Shown here in pieces: positions 33,843-42,375 of a stretch of 64,000 bases of DNA (position 1 is its first letter; each line of letters begins with the position of its first letter). Made by a program: the position numbers and the translations under genes. The stretch is from Mycobacterium sp. GA-2829 (GTDB lineage: Bacteria; Actinomycetota; Actinomycetes; Mycobacteriales; Mycobacteriaceae), in assembly GCF_001499965.1 (NCBI RefSeq), contig NZ_LQIT01000019.1, positions 29,231 through 93,230 on the forward strand, written 5' to 3'. Below the pieces are notes generated by a model. The model did no database searches, was not told where the DNA came from, and saw nothing but the letters and a program-made list of their open reading frames with translations.

Positions 33843-34092
33843 TCACCGTGGGCTTCGGCACTGATGTCGTTCCGCGCGTCGGCTCGCTGCTCTCGGGTTT
33901 CATATCGAGCCGGGTGCGGCCTGAAAGCGCTTCGCTTGGCGCAGTTGACGGCGGCTTGAGGTGCGTCAATGCCGCCCTGTGAAAGGTGCGGGGTGGCGTG
34001 CAGGCAGTCGACCCAGAGTCGATGCGCCCTTCCTTGACCGGGCCTTGGCGCCCGCGCCTCTCTTGCCACCGAACGCGATCAGCCCCTACTCT
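33843..34092. other. non-coding part of the divergent intergenic region
   Basis: Between the FMO operon and the membrane-protein gene there are about 390 bases without a credible gene. Outside the AT-rich block (33815-33842) and the KstR-like site (34093-34106) I see no recognisable element. Confidence 0.5.
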
Positions 34093-34106
34093 TTTAACAC
34101 GTTTTA
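34093..34106 (+). promoter_or_regulatory. KstR-like operator
   Basis: The 14 bases TTTAACACGTTTTA match every fixed position of the published KstR consensus TnnAACnnGTTnnA. KstR is the TetR repressor of mycobacterial cholesterol catabolism. The site is 20-29 bases before the possible starts of the membrane-protein gene (34126/34135), where a repressor would block transcription. The match is exact but the motif is short. Confidence 0.55.
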
Positions 34107-34125
34107 AGTCACGTCGAGTGGGACG

Positions 34126-34863
34126 GTGTCACACATGTCACGTCGTATACAGATCATCTGCGCCTGGTGTGGCCCGGGAACGGTGGTCGTCACCTTGACC
34201 GGCTGGCTGATCGCCGGGATACTCCCGGTCCCGTTGGGGTCGTCCAGCACCACCGAGGAGGTGGTCGGTTTCTACGCCAACGACATTAGGGTGCTGTTCG
34301 GGCTGGTGATCGCGCAATTGGGCATCTGCCTCGTCTTCCCGCTCATCGGCCTGATCGGCTATCGCATGCTCCGTATCGAAGGGCGCCACCCGCTGCTCAC
34401 CTTCATCCAGCTCGTGACGGGTGCGGCCACCGGTGTCCTGCTGTTCTTGCCGATGCTGTTGATGGCGGTGATCGCGTTCCGGCCGGACCGCCATCCGGAA
34501 TTGACCGTCACGCTCAACGACATGGCCTGGTTGATCTTCATCACCCCGATCGCGCCGTTCATCATTCAGAACATCGTCATCGGCACCGCGATCCTCCGTG
34601 ACAAGAGGGCGACCTTACCGCGGTGGGTGGGTTACACGAATTTCTGGGTGGCGGCGCTGTTCCTGCCCGACCCACTTGCCTTCTTCTTTCACGGCGGACC
34701 GTTCTCCTGGCGCGGGGTCTTCGTTTTCTGGTTGGCGCTGACCGCCTACAGCGTGTTCCTGATCGTGATGGGAGTTGTCCTGCGGGCCGCAGCGCTGAAG
34801 GCCGATGACCCCGAATCCGAGGCGGATGCCGCCGCTGCAGTGCTCCGCGCCGGTCCGGGTTGA
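34126..34863 (+). CDS. multi-pass membrane protein, paralogue of the one at 60367
   Basis: A 245-aa protein with about six hydrophobic segments (around residues 12-34, 56-80, 90-112, 130-158, 166-185 and 196-222). I do not know its function. The C-terminal half aligns with the protein at 60367: LPRWVGYTNFWVAALFLP and GPFSWRGVFVFW correspond to IPRWVGYICFLTAAVYIP and GPFAWHGVLNFW. The GTG at 34126 is used; ATG 34135 in the same frame is an equally good start. A KstR-like site just upstream suggests steroid-responsive control. It may be a transporter or membrane scaffold for hydrophobic substrates. Confidence 0.78.
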   Translation: MSHMSRRIQIICAWCGPGTVVVTLTGWLIAGILPVPLGSSSTTEEVVGFYANDIRVLFGLVIAQLGICLVFPLIGLIGYRMLRIEGRHPLLTFIQLVTGAATGVLLFLPMLLMAVIAFRPDRHPELTVTLNDMAWLIFITPIAPFIIQNIVIGTAILRDKRATLPRWVGYTNFWVAALFLPDPLAFFFHGGPFSWRGVFVFWLALTAYSVFLIVMGVVLRAAALKADDPESEADAAAAVLRAGPG

Positions 34864-35017
34864 TCGCCTGAGTCGGCACGGGCCACCACCTTGAATCTCA
34901 CATCGAAAAGGTCGCCCTCGGGGCCATCTGTCGGTGGGGTAGCGGCTGACATGGGTCGACACGGACTGACCCGAATCGCCGTGCGAGAGCCGAAAACGGC
35001 AGCAAAACGCGAGATCT

Positions 35018-35052
35018 CTTACAAACCATAGGTTGACTTATGGTGTCGTAAG
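35018..35052. promoter_or_regulatory. imperfect inverted repeat, candidate operator of the SCP2/P450 operon
   Basis: The arms cttacaaaccata (35018-35030) and tatggtgtcgtaag (35039-35052) are inverted copies with one indel and few mismatches, and TTGACT (35033-35038), a good -35 hexamer, lies between them. It is 68 bases upstream of the SCP2 start. This sequence differs from the AT-rich motif found elsewhere. Confidence 0.45.
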
Positions 35053-35119
35053 TGTGACGATGGCCTCACATCAGCACACCGCACCGCAGTGTTGAATCAA
35101 AGATAAATTAAGGAGAACG

Positions 35120-35524
35120 ATGGGGTTCGCCAGCTCTGACGAGGTTGTCAAGTACATCGGGGGCATCTTCGAAGCCGCCTTCGAGGATCCGGAGATCGGG
35201 CCCAAGTTGGTGGAGACCGGTCTGGTCGTCGCTTTCGACTTCACCGATCCCCAAGCCGTGGTGCTGATCGACATGGCAAACAAGACCGTCCACAGTGCAG
35301 TCGATGCGGGCAAGGAGCCGACGGCGACCATGTCGATGACCGCCGACACAGGCAATGCCTACTGGCAGGGCAAAGTGAATCTGCCGCTGGCGATGGCCAA
35401 GAAGAAAATCAAGGTCGAGGGCAATGTCGCCAGCCTGCTGAAGCTCGCCCCCCTGGGCAAGAAGCTCTACGGGCCGTACGTCGAACGGTTGAAGGCCGAC
35501 GGCCGCGACGATCTGCTGGCCTGA
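35120..35524 (+). CDS. SCP2 sterol-binding domain protein
   Basis: A 134-aa protein consisting of one SCP2 domain: VVAFDFTDPQAVVLIDMANK in the first half, then ATMSMTADTGNAYWQGKVNL and KIKVEGNVASLLKLAP in the second half. SCP2 domains bind fatty acyl-CoAs or sterols in a hydrophobic tunnel, and here it may hand substrate to the P450 or ligase encoded downstream. ATG start with AAGGAG eight bases upstream. Next start is two bases after its stop. Confidence 0.9.
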   Translation: MGFASSDEVVKYIGGIFEAAFEDPEIGPKLVETGLVVAFDFTDPQAVVLIDMANKTVHSAVDAGKEPTATMSMTADTGNAYWQGKVNLPLAMAKKKIKVEGNVASLLKLAPLGKKLYGPYVERLKADGRDDLLA

Positions 35525-35526
35525 CG

Positions 35527-37062
35527 ATGTTTCCTGGAACCCACGCCAAGGTTAATCCTGACAAGCCAGCGGTTGTCATGGCCGAGACCGGACAGACCCT
35601 GACCTACAGCGAGTTGGATCAGCGCTCCGCATCGATCGCGGCGGCTCTACGCGACCTCGGCCTCCGCCGCGGCGACGTCATTGCGCTGCTGTCCGACAAC
35701 GTCGTCGAGACCTTCGAAATCTACTGGGCGGCAATCCGTTCCGGCCTTTACATCACCGCAGTCAACTGGCACCTCGCCGCCGATGAGACTGCGTACATAG
35801 TCAGCGACTGCGGCGCCCGGGTCCTCTTCGCATCTGCGGGCGTGCGTGACTTGGCCGAAGAGGTCGTGGCGTTGACCCCCGGGGTCGCGCACCGGTTCGC
35901 CTTCGGCGGTCCGATCGCCGGCCATCGGGACTACGGCGATCTCATCGGCGACGGCCCGGTCGAATTGGTGGACCAACCCCGCGGCACCGAGATGCTCTAC
36001 TCCTCGGGCACCACGGGGAGGCCGAAGGGTATCAAGCCGATCCTGCCGGACATCCAGGTCGACGAACCCGGCGACCCGCTCGTGGGCATGCTCGCGCATG
36101 CATTCGGGATCACCGATGCCGACCGATACCTGTCGCCGGCGCCGGTGTACCACGCAGCGCCGCTGAAATGGTGCGGTGGTGTCCATGCTCTCGGCGGGAC
36201 CGTGGTGCTGATGTCGAAATTCGATGCCAAGAAGGCGCTGACGGCGATCCAAGATCACCAGATCACCGTCACCCAGATGGTCCCGACCATGCTGATTCGC
36301 ATGTTGCAGTTACCCGCCGAGGAACGCGCGGCCTACGACGTCTCAACGCTGAGACTCGCGGTGCACGCCGCGGCGCCCTGCCCACCCGATGTCAAACAGG
36401 CAATGATCGATTGGTGGGGTCCGATTCTCGTCGAGTACTACGGCGCCACCGAGGGCCACGGGGTCACTGTGGTCACCACAGATCAGTGGTTGTCCAAACG
36501 CGGGACCGTGGGCCGTGCGGTCCTGGGTTCGCTGCGTATCTGCGACGACGAGGGCACCGAAGTCGGAACCGGGCAGGTCGGCACCGTCTACTTCGAGCGC
36601 GAGCAGGCGCCGTTCGAATACCATAACGACGCAGAAAAGACGCGCAGCGCACGACATCCCGAACACAACAATTGGTCGACGGTTGGCGATATGGGCTACG
36701 TCGACGACGACGGCTTCCTCTTCCTGACTGACCGCAAGGCCTTCATGATCATTTCCGGCGGTGTCAACATCTACCCGCAGGAAATCGAGAACGTGCTTGC
36801 ACTGCACCCAAAGATCGCCGACGTGGCGGTCATCGGGGTGCCGGACCCGGAGATGGGTGAGCAGGTCAAGGCCGTCGTGCAACTGCGTGCCGAGCAGCAG
36901 CCTTCAGAGGAACTTGCCGCCGAGCTGATCACCTACGTTCGCGAGCGGATCGCGCACTACAAGGCGCCGCGCACCGTCGATTTCGTCGACGAGCTGCCCA
37001 GGCTCGCGACCGGCAAGCTTGCCAAGAGAAAGATAGTCGACAAGTACGTGGGCGCTCGCTGA
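35527..37062 (+). CDS. acyl-CoA ligase (FadD-type AMP-binding protein)
   Basis: A 511-aa adenylate-forming enzyme. YSSGTTGRPKGIKP is at about residues 158-171, EYYGATEGHG near 302-311, STVGDMGYVDDDGF, DRKAFMIISGGVNIYPQEIE, and the catalytic Lys region LATGKLAKRKI near the end. It forms a CoA thioester. In this operon it follows SCP2 and precedes a P450, an SDR and an aldehyde dehydrogenase, so the acid it activates may be made by them. Its stop codon shares one base with the ATG of the P450. Confidence 0.92.
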   Translation: MFPGTHAKVNPDKPAVVMAETGQTLTYSELDQRSASIAAALRDLGLRRGDVIALLSDNVVETFEIYWAAIRSGLYITAVNWHLAADETAYIVSDCGARVLFASAGVRDLAEEVVALTPGVAHRFAFGGPIAGHRDYGDLIGDGPVELVDQPRGTEMLYSSGTTGRPKGIKPILPDIQVDEPGDPLVGMLAHAFGITDADRYLSPAPVYHAAPLKWCGGVHALGGTVVLMSKFDAKKALTAIQDHQITVTQMVPTMLIRMLQLPAEERAAYDVSTLRLAVHAAAPCPPDVKQAMIDWWGPILVEYYGATEGHGVTVVTTDQWLSKRGTVGRAVLGSLRICDDEGTEVGTGQVGTVYFEREQAPFEYHNDAEKTRSARHPEHNNWSTVGDMGYVDDDGFLFLTDRKAFMIISGGVNIYPQEIENVLALHPKIADVAVIGVPDPEMGEQVKAVVQLRAEQQPSEELAAELITYVRERIAHYKAPRTVDFVDELPRLATGKLAKRKIVDKYVGAR

Positions 37063-38315
37063 TGGCCACCCCGGCCCGAAAACGCGAGTTCGATCCGGTC
37101 AGCATCTCACCGCTCGAATTCTGGGCGGCGACCGCCGACGAGCGCGAGGAGTCGTTCCGGGTGCTCCGTGACGAGCGTCCGTTGAGTTGGCACGCTCCGA
37201 TCGAAGGCGCACTGATGGAGGCCGAGATCGACGGGCTGTGGGCGGTCACGCGTAACGAGGACATCGCCCACGTGAGCAAGAACCCGCAACTGTTCTGCTC
37301 AGGCCGGGGGGTGATGATCGAAGCTGTGCCGGAGGACATTCTCGATGCGGCGCAGTCATTCCTGGCCATGGATGGTCCGCAACACTCCACCCTGCGCCGA
37401 CTCATCAGCTCGGTGTTCACCCCGCGCCAGATCGCGAAGATCCAAGCTCAGATCCGACACCAAGCCGCGACCATCGTCACAGACCTGCTCGCGACGACCA
37501 GCGGCGACTTCGTCGAGCAAGTGTCCAAGCGCCTTCCGATGTGGACGATCTACGAAATGATCGGGCTGCCCGATGAGCGTCGTGACGAAGCTGCGCAGCA
37601 TGCCGACGGAATGGTGTCCTGGGCCGACCCGGACGTGGCTGCCGGACGTGAGCCGGGTGAGGTCCTCAACGAGTCACTGGTCGGGCTGCTCGCCATGGGA
37701 TTGGAACTGGCCGAGCAGCGGCGGGCCGAGCCGACATCGGATCTGATGTCGCTGCTGGTACAAGCCGAGATCGACGGACGGCGGCTCACTGACGAAGAAC
37801 TCGGAGCCTTCTTCGTGTTGCTGTCGGTAGCGGGAAACGACACGACGCGCAACACAGTGACATTAACAACGCTTGCCCTGCAACAGTTTCCGGACCAGCG
37901 CGCGCTACTGCACGCCGACTATGATCGCCATATCAAACGCGGGATCGAAGAATTCGTGCGGTGGGCCAGCCCGGTGATGACTTTCCGCCGCACCGCAACT
38001 CAGGACACCGAACTGTGCGGACAGCCGGTTAAAGAGGGGGAGTGGGTGCTGCTCATGTACTCCTCGGGCAACCGGGACGAGCGCGCGTTTCCGGATCCAT
38101 ACCGGTTCGACGTCACCCGAGAACCGAACGGGCATGTCGGGTTCGGCGGTGGAGGGCCGCACTTCTGCATGGGTGCTTTCCTGGCCAAGATGCAACTGGA
38201 GTCGATCTTCCGTGAACTGATCTTCCGCGCGCCCAATCTGCGCGTCGGCGAGCCGAGTTTTCTCACCGGGAACTTTGTCCACGCAGTGAAATCCCTTCCC
38301 TACACTCTGAACTGA
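37062..38315 (+). CDS. cytochrome P450
   Basis: A 417-aa bacterial P450. The I-helix motif AGNDTTRN is near residue 256, TFRRTATQDTEL lies before the meander, and the heme loop FGGGGPHFCMG contains Cys369. The general pattern resembles sterol/fatty-acid hydroxylases of the mycobacterial CYP125/CYP142/CYP188 neighbourhood, but I cannot assign the subfamily. A matching three-cysteine ferredoxin and a ferredoxin reductase are encoded in the same operon. It is probably the enzyme that starts oxidation of the substrate carried by the SCP2 protein. Confidence 0.92.
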   Translation: MATPARKREFDPVSISPLEFWAATADEREESFRVLRDERPLSWHAPIEGALMEAEIDGLWAVTRNEDIAHVSKNPQLFCSGRGVMIEAVPEDILDAAQSFLAMDGPQHSTLRRLISSVFTPRQIAKIQAQIRHQAATIVTDLLATTSGDFVEQVSKRLPMWTIYEMIGLPDERRDEAAQHADGMVSWADPDVAAGREPGEVLNESLVGLLAMGLELAEQRRAEPTSDLMSLLVQAEIDGRRLTDEELGAFFVLLSVAGNDTTRNTVTLTTLALQQFPDQRALLHADYDRHIKRGIEEFVRWASPVMTFRRTATQDTELCGQPVKEGEWVLLMYSSGNRDERAFPDPYRFDVTREPNGHVGFGGGGPHFCMGAFLAKMQLESIFRELIFRAPNLRVGEPSFLTGNFVHAVKSLPYTLN

Positions 38316-38328
38316 CCGGAGGAACACC

Positions 38329-39120
38329 ATGTCCGAGTTCACGGGCAAGCATTTTGTAGTCACCGGCGCGGCGTCGGGTATCGGCCACGCGGTGGCCGAA
38401 CAGCTGCTGACGGCCGGAGCAATGGTCACCAGCCTGGATCGCAATCAGCCCACCGCGGCGGTGACCCGCCACATCGAGGTCGACCTCGCGAATCCACGCA
38501 GCATCGAAGCTGCGCTTGAGTCACTGGAAGGCCCCTACGACGGCTTGATGAATATCGCCGGTATCCCGGGCACCGCTCCGGCCGACACCGTGGTTGCAGT
38601 CAACAGCCTCGCCGTACGTCAGCTCACCGAAGCCTTCTTCGACCGTCTGACCCCAAGCGGTTCCATCACGGTGGTGTCGTCCACGGCCGGCATCGGATGG
38701 CCGGACCGATTGGAGTCCATTCGCGACCTGCTGGCCACCGAGACCTTCGAGGAGGGCGCTGCGTGGTTCAAAACCAACCCTCAGGTGGGTAACGCCTACA
38801 ACTTCTCCAAGGAAGTCACCACTGTGTACACGCAGTCGATGGGGCTTGCGATGGCGCAGATGGGGTTCCGTATCAACGCCGTCCTTCCGGGCCCTGTGGA
38901 GACGCCCATTTTGGCCGATTTCGAAGAGTCGATGGGTCGCGAGACGCTGGACGGTGTAAAGGACCTGCTCGGGCGGCACGCGGAGCCGGAGGATGTGGCG
39001 TCGGTCGTGCTCTTCCTCGCCTCCGATGCGGCGCGGTGGGTCAACGGACAGGCGTTGGCGGTCGACGGCGGAATTACCGGAGCGGTCACCACGGGCGTTG
39101 TCCCCAAACCCGAATTCTGA
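38329..39120 (+). CDS. SDR-family oxidoreductase (3-alpha-HSD-like)
   Basis: A 263-aa SDR with VTGAASGIGHAVAEQL (about residues 9-24). The NNAG motif is replaced by MNIAGIPG (near 75), and an enlarged loop precedes YNFSKE, where Tyr and Lys form the YxxxK pair near residue 155. This is the pattern of bacterial 3-alpha-hydroxysteroid dehydrogenase/carbonyl reductases. It probably oxidises the alcohol made by the P450. ATG start with GGAGGA upstream, 13 bases after the P450 stop. Confidence 0.88.
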   Translation: MSEFTGKHFVVTGAASGIGHAVAEQLLTAGAMVTSLDRNQPTAAVTRHIEVDLANPRSIEAALESLEGPYDGLMNIAGIPGTAPADTVVAVNSLAVRQLTEAFFDRLTPSGSITVVSSTAGIGWPDRLESIRDLLATETFEEGAAWFKTNPQVGNAYNFSKEVTTVYTQSMGLAMAQMGFRINAVLPGPVETPILADFEESMGRETLDGVKDLLGRHAEPEDVASVVLFLASDAARWVNGQALAVDGGITGAVTTGVVPKPEF

Positions 39121-39128
39121 GGAGTGCC

Positions 39129-40526
39129 ATGACCCCGCACACGGCAACAGATGAACGGCCGATTGGCGAAACGTTTGCATTGAACGAGTTGCGACAGGTG
39201 TTCGATACAGGCCGCACTCGCCCGTTGCGATGGCGTCTGGAACAACTTGAGGCCATCGAAGCGATGTGCACTGAACAGGAACAGGCCATCGCCGCAGCCC
39301 TGGCCGTCGACCTGGGCCGACCGCCGGTGGAGGCCTGGCTCGGTGATATTGCCTCGACCAAGGGGGAGGCGGCCTACGCACGCAAACATCTGAAGAAGTG
39401 GATGCGTCGCCGCAGGCAGCCGATGCCACTGGCGCAGCTACCGGCTCGCGGTTGGGTCCAGTACGACCCGCTCGGGTCGGTGCTGGTGATCGGGCCCTGG
39501 AATTACCCGTTCTATCTCAGCGTCGGGCCACTCGTCGCCGCTGTCGCGGCCGGCAACTGTGCGGTGCTCAAACCTTCGGAGCTGGCGCCGGCGACATCGG
39601 CACTGCTGGCCGATCTGATCCCCAAATACCTGGATGGTCAAGCTGTTCGGGTGGTCGAGGGGGACGCGCGCACCACTCAGCATCTAATCGGGCAAGGCTT
39701 TGATCACGTTCTGTTCACGGGCGGAACGGAAATCGGCCGCAAGATCATGGCGGCTGCGGCACCGACGCTAACACCGGTGACGCTCGAGCTGGGCGGAAAG
39801 AGCCCCGTCATCGTCTCCGCCGACGCCGACCTGGATGTCGCAGCCCGTCGCGTCGCATGGGTGAAGTTAATGAACTCGGGGCAGACCTGCATTGCTCCCG
39901 ACTATGTCCTGGCCGAGCGCACCGTAGTCGACGCGTTCGCCGCGAAGGTCGTCGAGAATGTTGCCGCCTTCCGCGCCGAAGAGTCCGATAAGGGACAGCG
40001 GATCGTCAATGAGCGTCAGTTCGAGAGGCTCCGGGGGCTGATCGAGTCGACGAGCGGAGCGATCGTCACCGGAGGTGGGTGCGACGCCGAGGCGCTTCGA
40101 ATCGAACCTACGGTAATTCGGGACCCAGGGCCGGACGACCCGGTAATGGCGGATGAGATCTTCGGCCCGGTGTTGCCGATCCTCGCCGTCGAAAGCACCA
40201 GGGACGCTGTGACTTTCGTGAACTCGCGGCCCAAGCCGCTCGCGCTATATGTCTTCACCGCGTCGCAGTCGCTCGGCCGGCAACTTGTCGACGCCATCCC
40301 CTCCGGAGGTGCGGTGATCAACCACGTGGCGATGCACTGCCTGGTGCCGCAGCTTCCCTTCGGCGGTGTCGGCGCCAGCGGAATCGGCCACTACCACGGG
40401 CGCTGGGGCTTCGAGGCGCTCAGCCATCGACGGGCGGTGCTGGCCAAACCGGCGAAACCCGATTTGAAGTTGACGTATCCGCCGTACACCGACGGCGCGA
40501 TCAAGCTCATGAGGAAGTTATTCTGA
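39129..40526 (+). CDS. aldehyde dehydrogenase (class 3-like)
   Basis: A 465-aa aldehyde dehydrogenase. GPWNYPFYLSVGPLVAAVAA, LELGGKSPVIV with the catalytic Glu near residue 220, and SGQTCIAPDY with the nucleophile Cys254 are present. Length and C-terminal hydrophobic/basic tail resemble class 3 fatty-aldehyde dehydrogenases. The start is the ATG at 39129 with GGAG eight bases upstream. With the SDR and P450 it forms a plausible alcohol-aldehyde-acid series ending in the ligase encoded upstream. Confidence 0.92.
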   Translation: MTPHTATDERPIGETFALNELRQVFDTGRTRPLRWRLEQLEAIEAMCTEQEQAIAAALAVDLGRPPVEAWLGDIASTKGEAAYARKHLKKWMRRRRQPMPLAQLPARGWVQYDPLGSVLVIGPWNYPFYLSVGPLVAAVAAGNCAVLKPSELAPATSALLADLIPKYLDGQAVRVVEGDARTTQHLIGQGFDHVLFTGGTEIGRKIMAAAAPTLTPVTLELGGKSPVIVSADADLDVAARRVAWVKLMNSGQTCIAPDYVLAERTVVDAFAAKVVENVAAFRAEESDKGQRIVNERQFERLRGLIESTSGAIVTGGGCDAEALRIEPTVIRDPGPDDPVMADEIFGPVLPILAVESTRDAVTFVNSRPKPLALYVFTASQSLGRQLVDAIPSGGAVINHVAMHCLVPQLPFGGVGASGIGHYHGRWGFEALSHRRAVLAKPAKPDLKLTYPPYTDGAIKLMRKLF

Positions 40527-40711
40527 TGACAGTTCGGGTGGACGGTACAAAGTGCTCCGGCATCGGTCTATGCGAAATGACGGCACCGTCGCTGTTCGAG
40601 ATCGGTGATGATGGCCAGTCGCATGTGATCGGTGACTCGGACAGCGACCGGGAGGCCGCAATGGAAGCAATTTCCAACTGTCCGACCGGCGCAATCTCCT
40701 TCGAGAACTGA
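40526..40711 (+). CDS. P450-type [3Fe-4S] ferredoxin
   Basis: A 61-aa ferredoxin with Cys10, Cys16 and Cys52. The first motif is CSGIGLC, so the position of the second cluster cysteine of a [4Fe-4S] site is Ile13, which points to a [3Fe-4S] cluster as in P450 electron-transfer ferredoxins. The last motif is NCPTGAI. The ATG overlaps the stop of the aldehyde dehydrogenase gene by one base. It should carry electrons to the P450 encoded at 37062. Confidence 0.93.
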   Translation: MTVRVDGTKCSGIGLCEMTAPSLFEIGDDGQSHVIGDSDSDREAAMEAISNCPTGAISFEN

Positions 40712-40777
40712 CCGGATGCGCGGTGCGGCGGACGCGACGCGATTCATCCTGATCCCTGGAAGAACCTAGGAGAGCCG

Positions 40778-42367
40778 ATGGCCTTCGTCATCACCCAGAA
40801 CTGCTGCACGGACGCCAGCTGTGTCCCGGTGTGCCCGGTGGACTGCATTCGGCCGGTGCCGGCCGGAACGGGTGCCGGCGCGCCGATGCTCTACATCGAT
40901 CCCGCGACATGCGTCGACTGTGGAGCGTGTGTGGCGGTGTGCCCGGTCGGTGCCATCTATCACGAGGACGACCTGCCCGAAACGCAGCGCCGTTTCAAGA
41001 CCATCAACGCCGACTACTTCGCCGGAACCAAGCTCGACATCCGCGCCATCCCCGCAGCCTGGTCACCGGTGGCGGCCCGCCGAGACTCGTTGCGGGTGGC
41101 TGTGATCGGAGCCGGACCGGCAGCCTGTTACGCGGTGTCAGATCTGACGCGGTCACCGGGCGTACGGGTCGACGTGTTCGATCGGCTGCCCACTCCGTAC
41201 GGGTTGGTGCGATTCGGGGTCGCCCCCGACCACCAGCGCACCAAGGATGTGGTTCAGGTCTTCGAGACCGCCTTGTCCGGGCCCAGCGTGAAGTGTTTCT
41301 TCAACGTGACCGTCGGTACGGACGTCAGCCACGACCAGCTGATGGCCGCCTATGACGCCGTGATCTACGCCGTCGGCGCGTCCCAGTCGCGCGAACTCGG
41401 TATCCCCGGCGAGCAGCTGCCGGGTAGCCTCGCCGCGGCGGACTTCGTGAACTGGTACAACGGCCACCCGGATCAGGCGAAGTCCCGGTTCCCTCTCGAC
41501 AGTGAGCGGGTCGTCATCGTCGGCAACGGCAATGTCGCACTCGATGTGGCACGTATCCTGGTCTTGGACCAAGATGCGTTGCGCGCCACCGATATCGCTG
41601 AACACGCGCTGGAACAGTTGAGCAGCAGCCAGGTGCGCGAGGTGGTCGTGCTGGGCCGCCGCGGCGCGGGCGATGGCGCCTTCTCGGTTGGCGAGTTGCT
41701 CGCCCTCGGTTCGCTGTCCGGTGTGGACGTTGTCGTCGAAGGAGATGTCGGCGAACGTCCCGAAAATCACGAGGGCGCGCTGAAGTTCGACATCGTCCAG
41801 GAATACGCCGAGCGTCCCACCCATCCGGATAAACGGCGGGTTGTCCTGCGGTTCGGGAGTCGACCGGAGGAGGTTGTGGGGTCGGAGCGGGTGGAAGGCC
41901 TGGTGATCGACGAGACGGGGGTCAAGACCACCGTCGCCACGTCGCTGGTGCTGCGTGCCATCGGATATAGGGGCGCTGCAATCGACGGGTTACCGACCGA
42001 CCCGGTGACTGGTGTCGTTGCCAATCGGGGCGGTCGGGTCACCCGGGACGGGGCCGTGGTTCCCGGGCTGTATGTCACCGGCTGGATCAAACGGGGTCCC
42101 CGCGGGGTGATCGGGACGAACCGGTTGTGCGCCCGAGAAACGGTGGAAAATGTCCTGGCAGATGCCAATGCGGGTGTGCTGCCGATACCTTCCGAGCCCT
42201 CCGGCGTCGCCGAGGAGCTATCGGCCCGAGGTGTGGCGGTGGTGGACTGGTCGGGCTGGCGCCTGATCGATGAAGCCGAACGCGAGCTGGGCTCGGCGGT
42301 GTCGCGGCCCAGGGTGAAGGTCGTCGACCGTGACGCGCTGCTGGCGGCAGCACACACCACGGCCTAG
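40778..42367 (+). CDS. ferredoxin--NADP reductase with N-terminal ferredoxin domain (FprB-like)
   Basis: A 529-aa fusion. Residues 1-65 form a 7Fe/8Fe ferredoxin domain with Cys9, 10, 15, 19, 23, 45, 48, 51 and 55; the rest is an adrenodoxin-reductase-like FAD/NADPH domain (AVIGAGPAACYAVSDL near residue 110, VIVGNGNVALDVARIL near 247, RRGAGDGAFSVGEL). It takes electrons from NADPH and passes them to the small ferredoxin and then the P450. ATG start with AGGAGAG upstream, 66 bases after the ferredoxin stop. Domain order matches mycobacterial FprB. Confidence 0.92.
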   Translation: MAFVITQNCCTDASCVPVCPVDCIRPVPAGTGAGAPMLYIDPATCVDCGACVAVCPVGAIYHEDDLPETQRRFKTINADYFAGTKLDIRAIPAAWSPVAARRDSLRVAVIGAGPAACYAVSDLTRSPGVRVDVFDRLPTPYGLVRFGVAPDHQRTKDVVQVFETALSGPSVKCFFNVTVGTDVSHDQLMAAYDAVIYAVGASQSRELGIPGEQLPGSLAAADFVNWYNGHPDQAKSRFPLDSERVVIVGNGNVALDVARILVLDQDALRATDIAEHALEQLSSSQVREVVVLGRRGAGDGAFSVGELLALGSLSGVDVVVEGDVGERPENHEGALKFDIVQEYAERPTHPDKRRVVLRFGSRPEEVVGSERVEGLVIDETGVKTTVATSLVLRAIGYRGAAIDGLPTDPVTGVVANRGGRVTRDGAVVPGLYVTGWIKRGPRGVIGTNRLCARETVENVLADANAGVLPIPSEPSGVAEELSARGVAVVDWSGWRLIDEAERELGSAVSRPRVKVVDRDALLAAAHTTA

Positions 42368-42375
42368 GAGCATAG

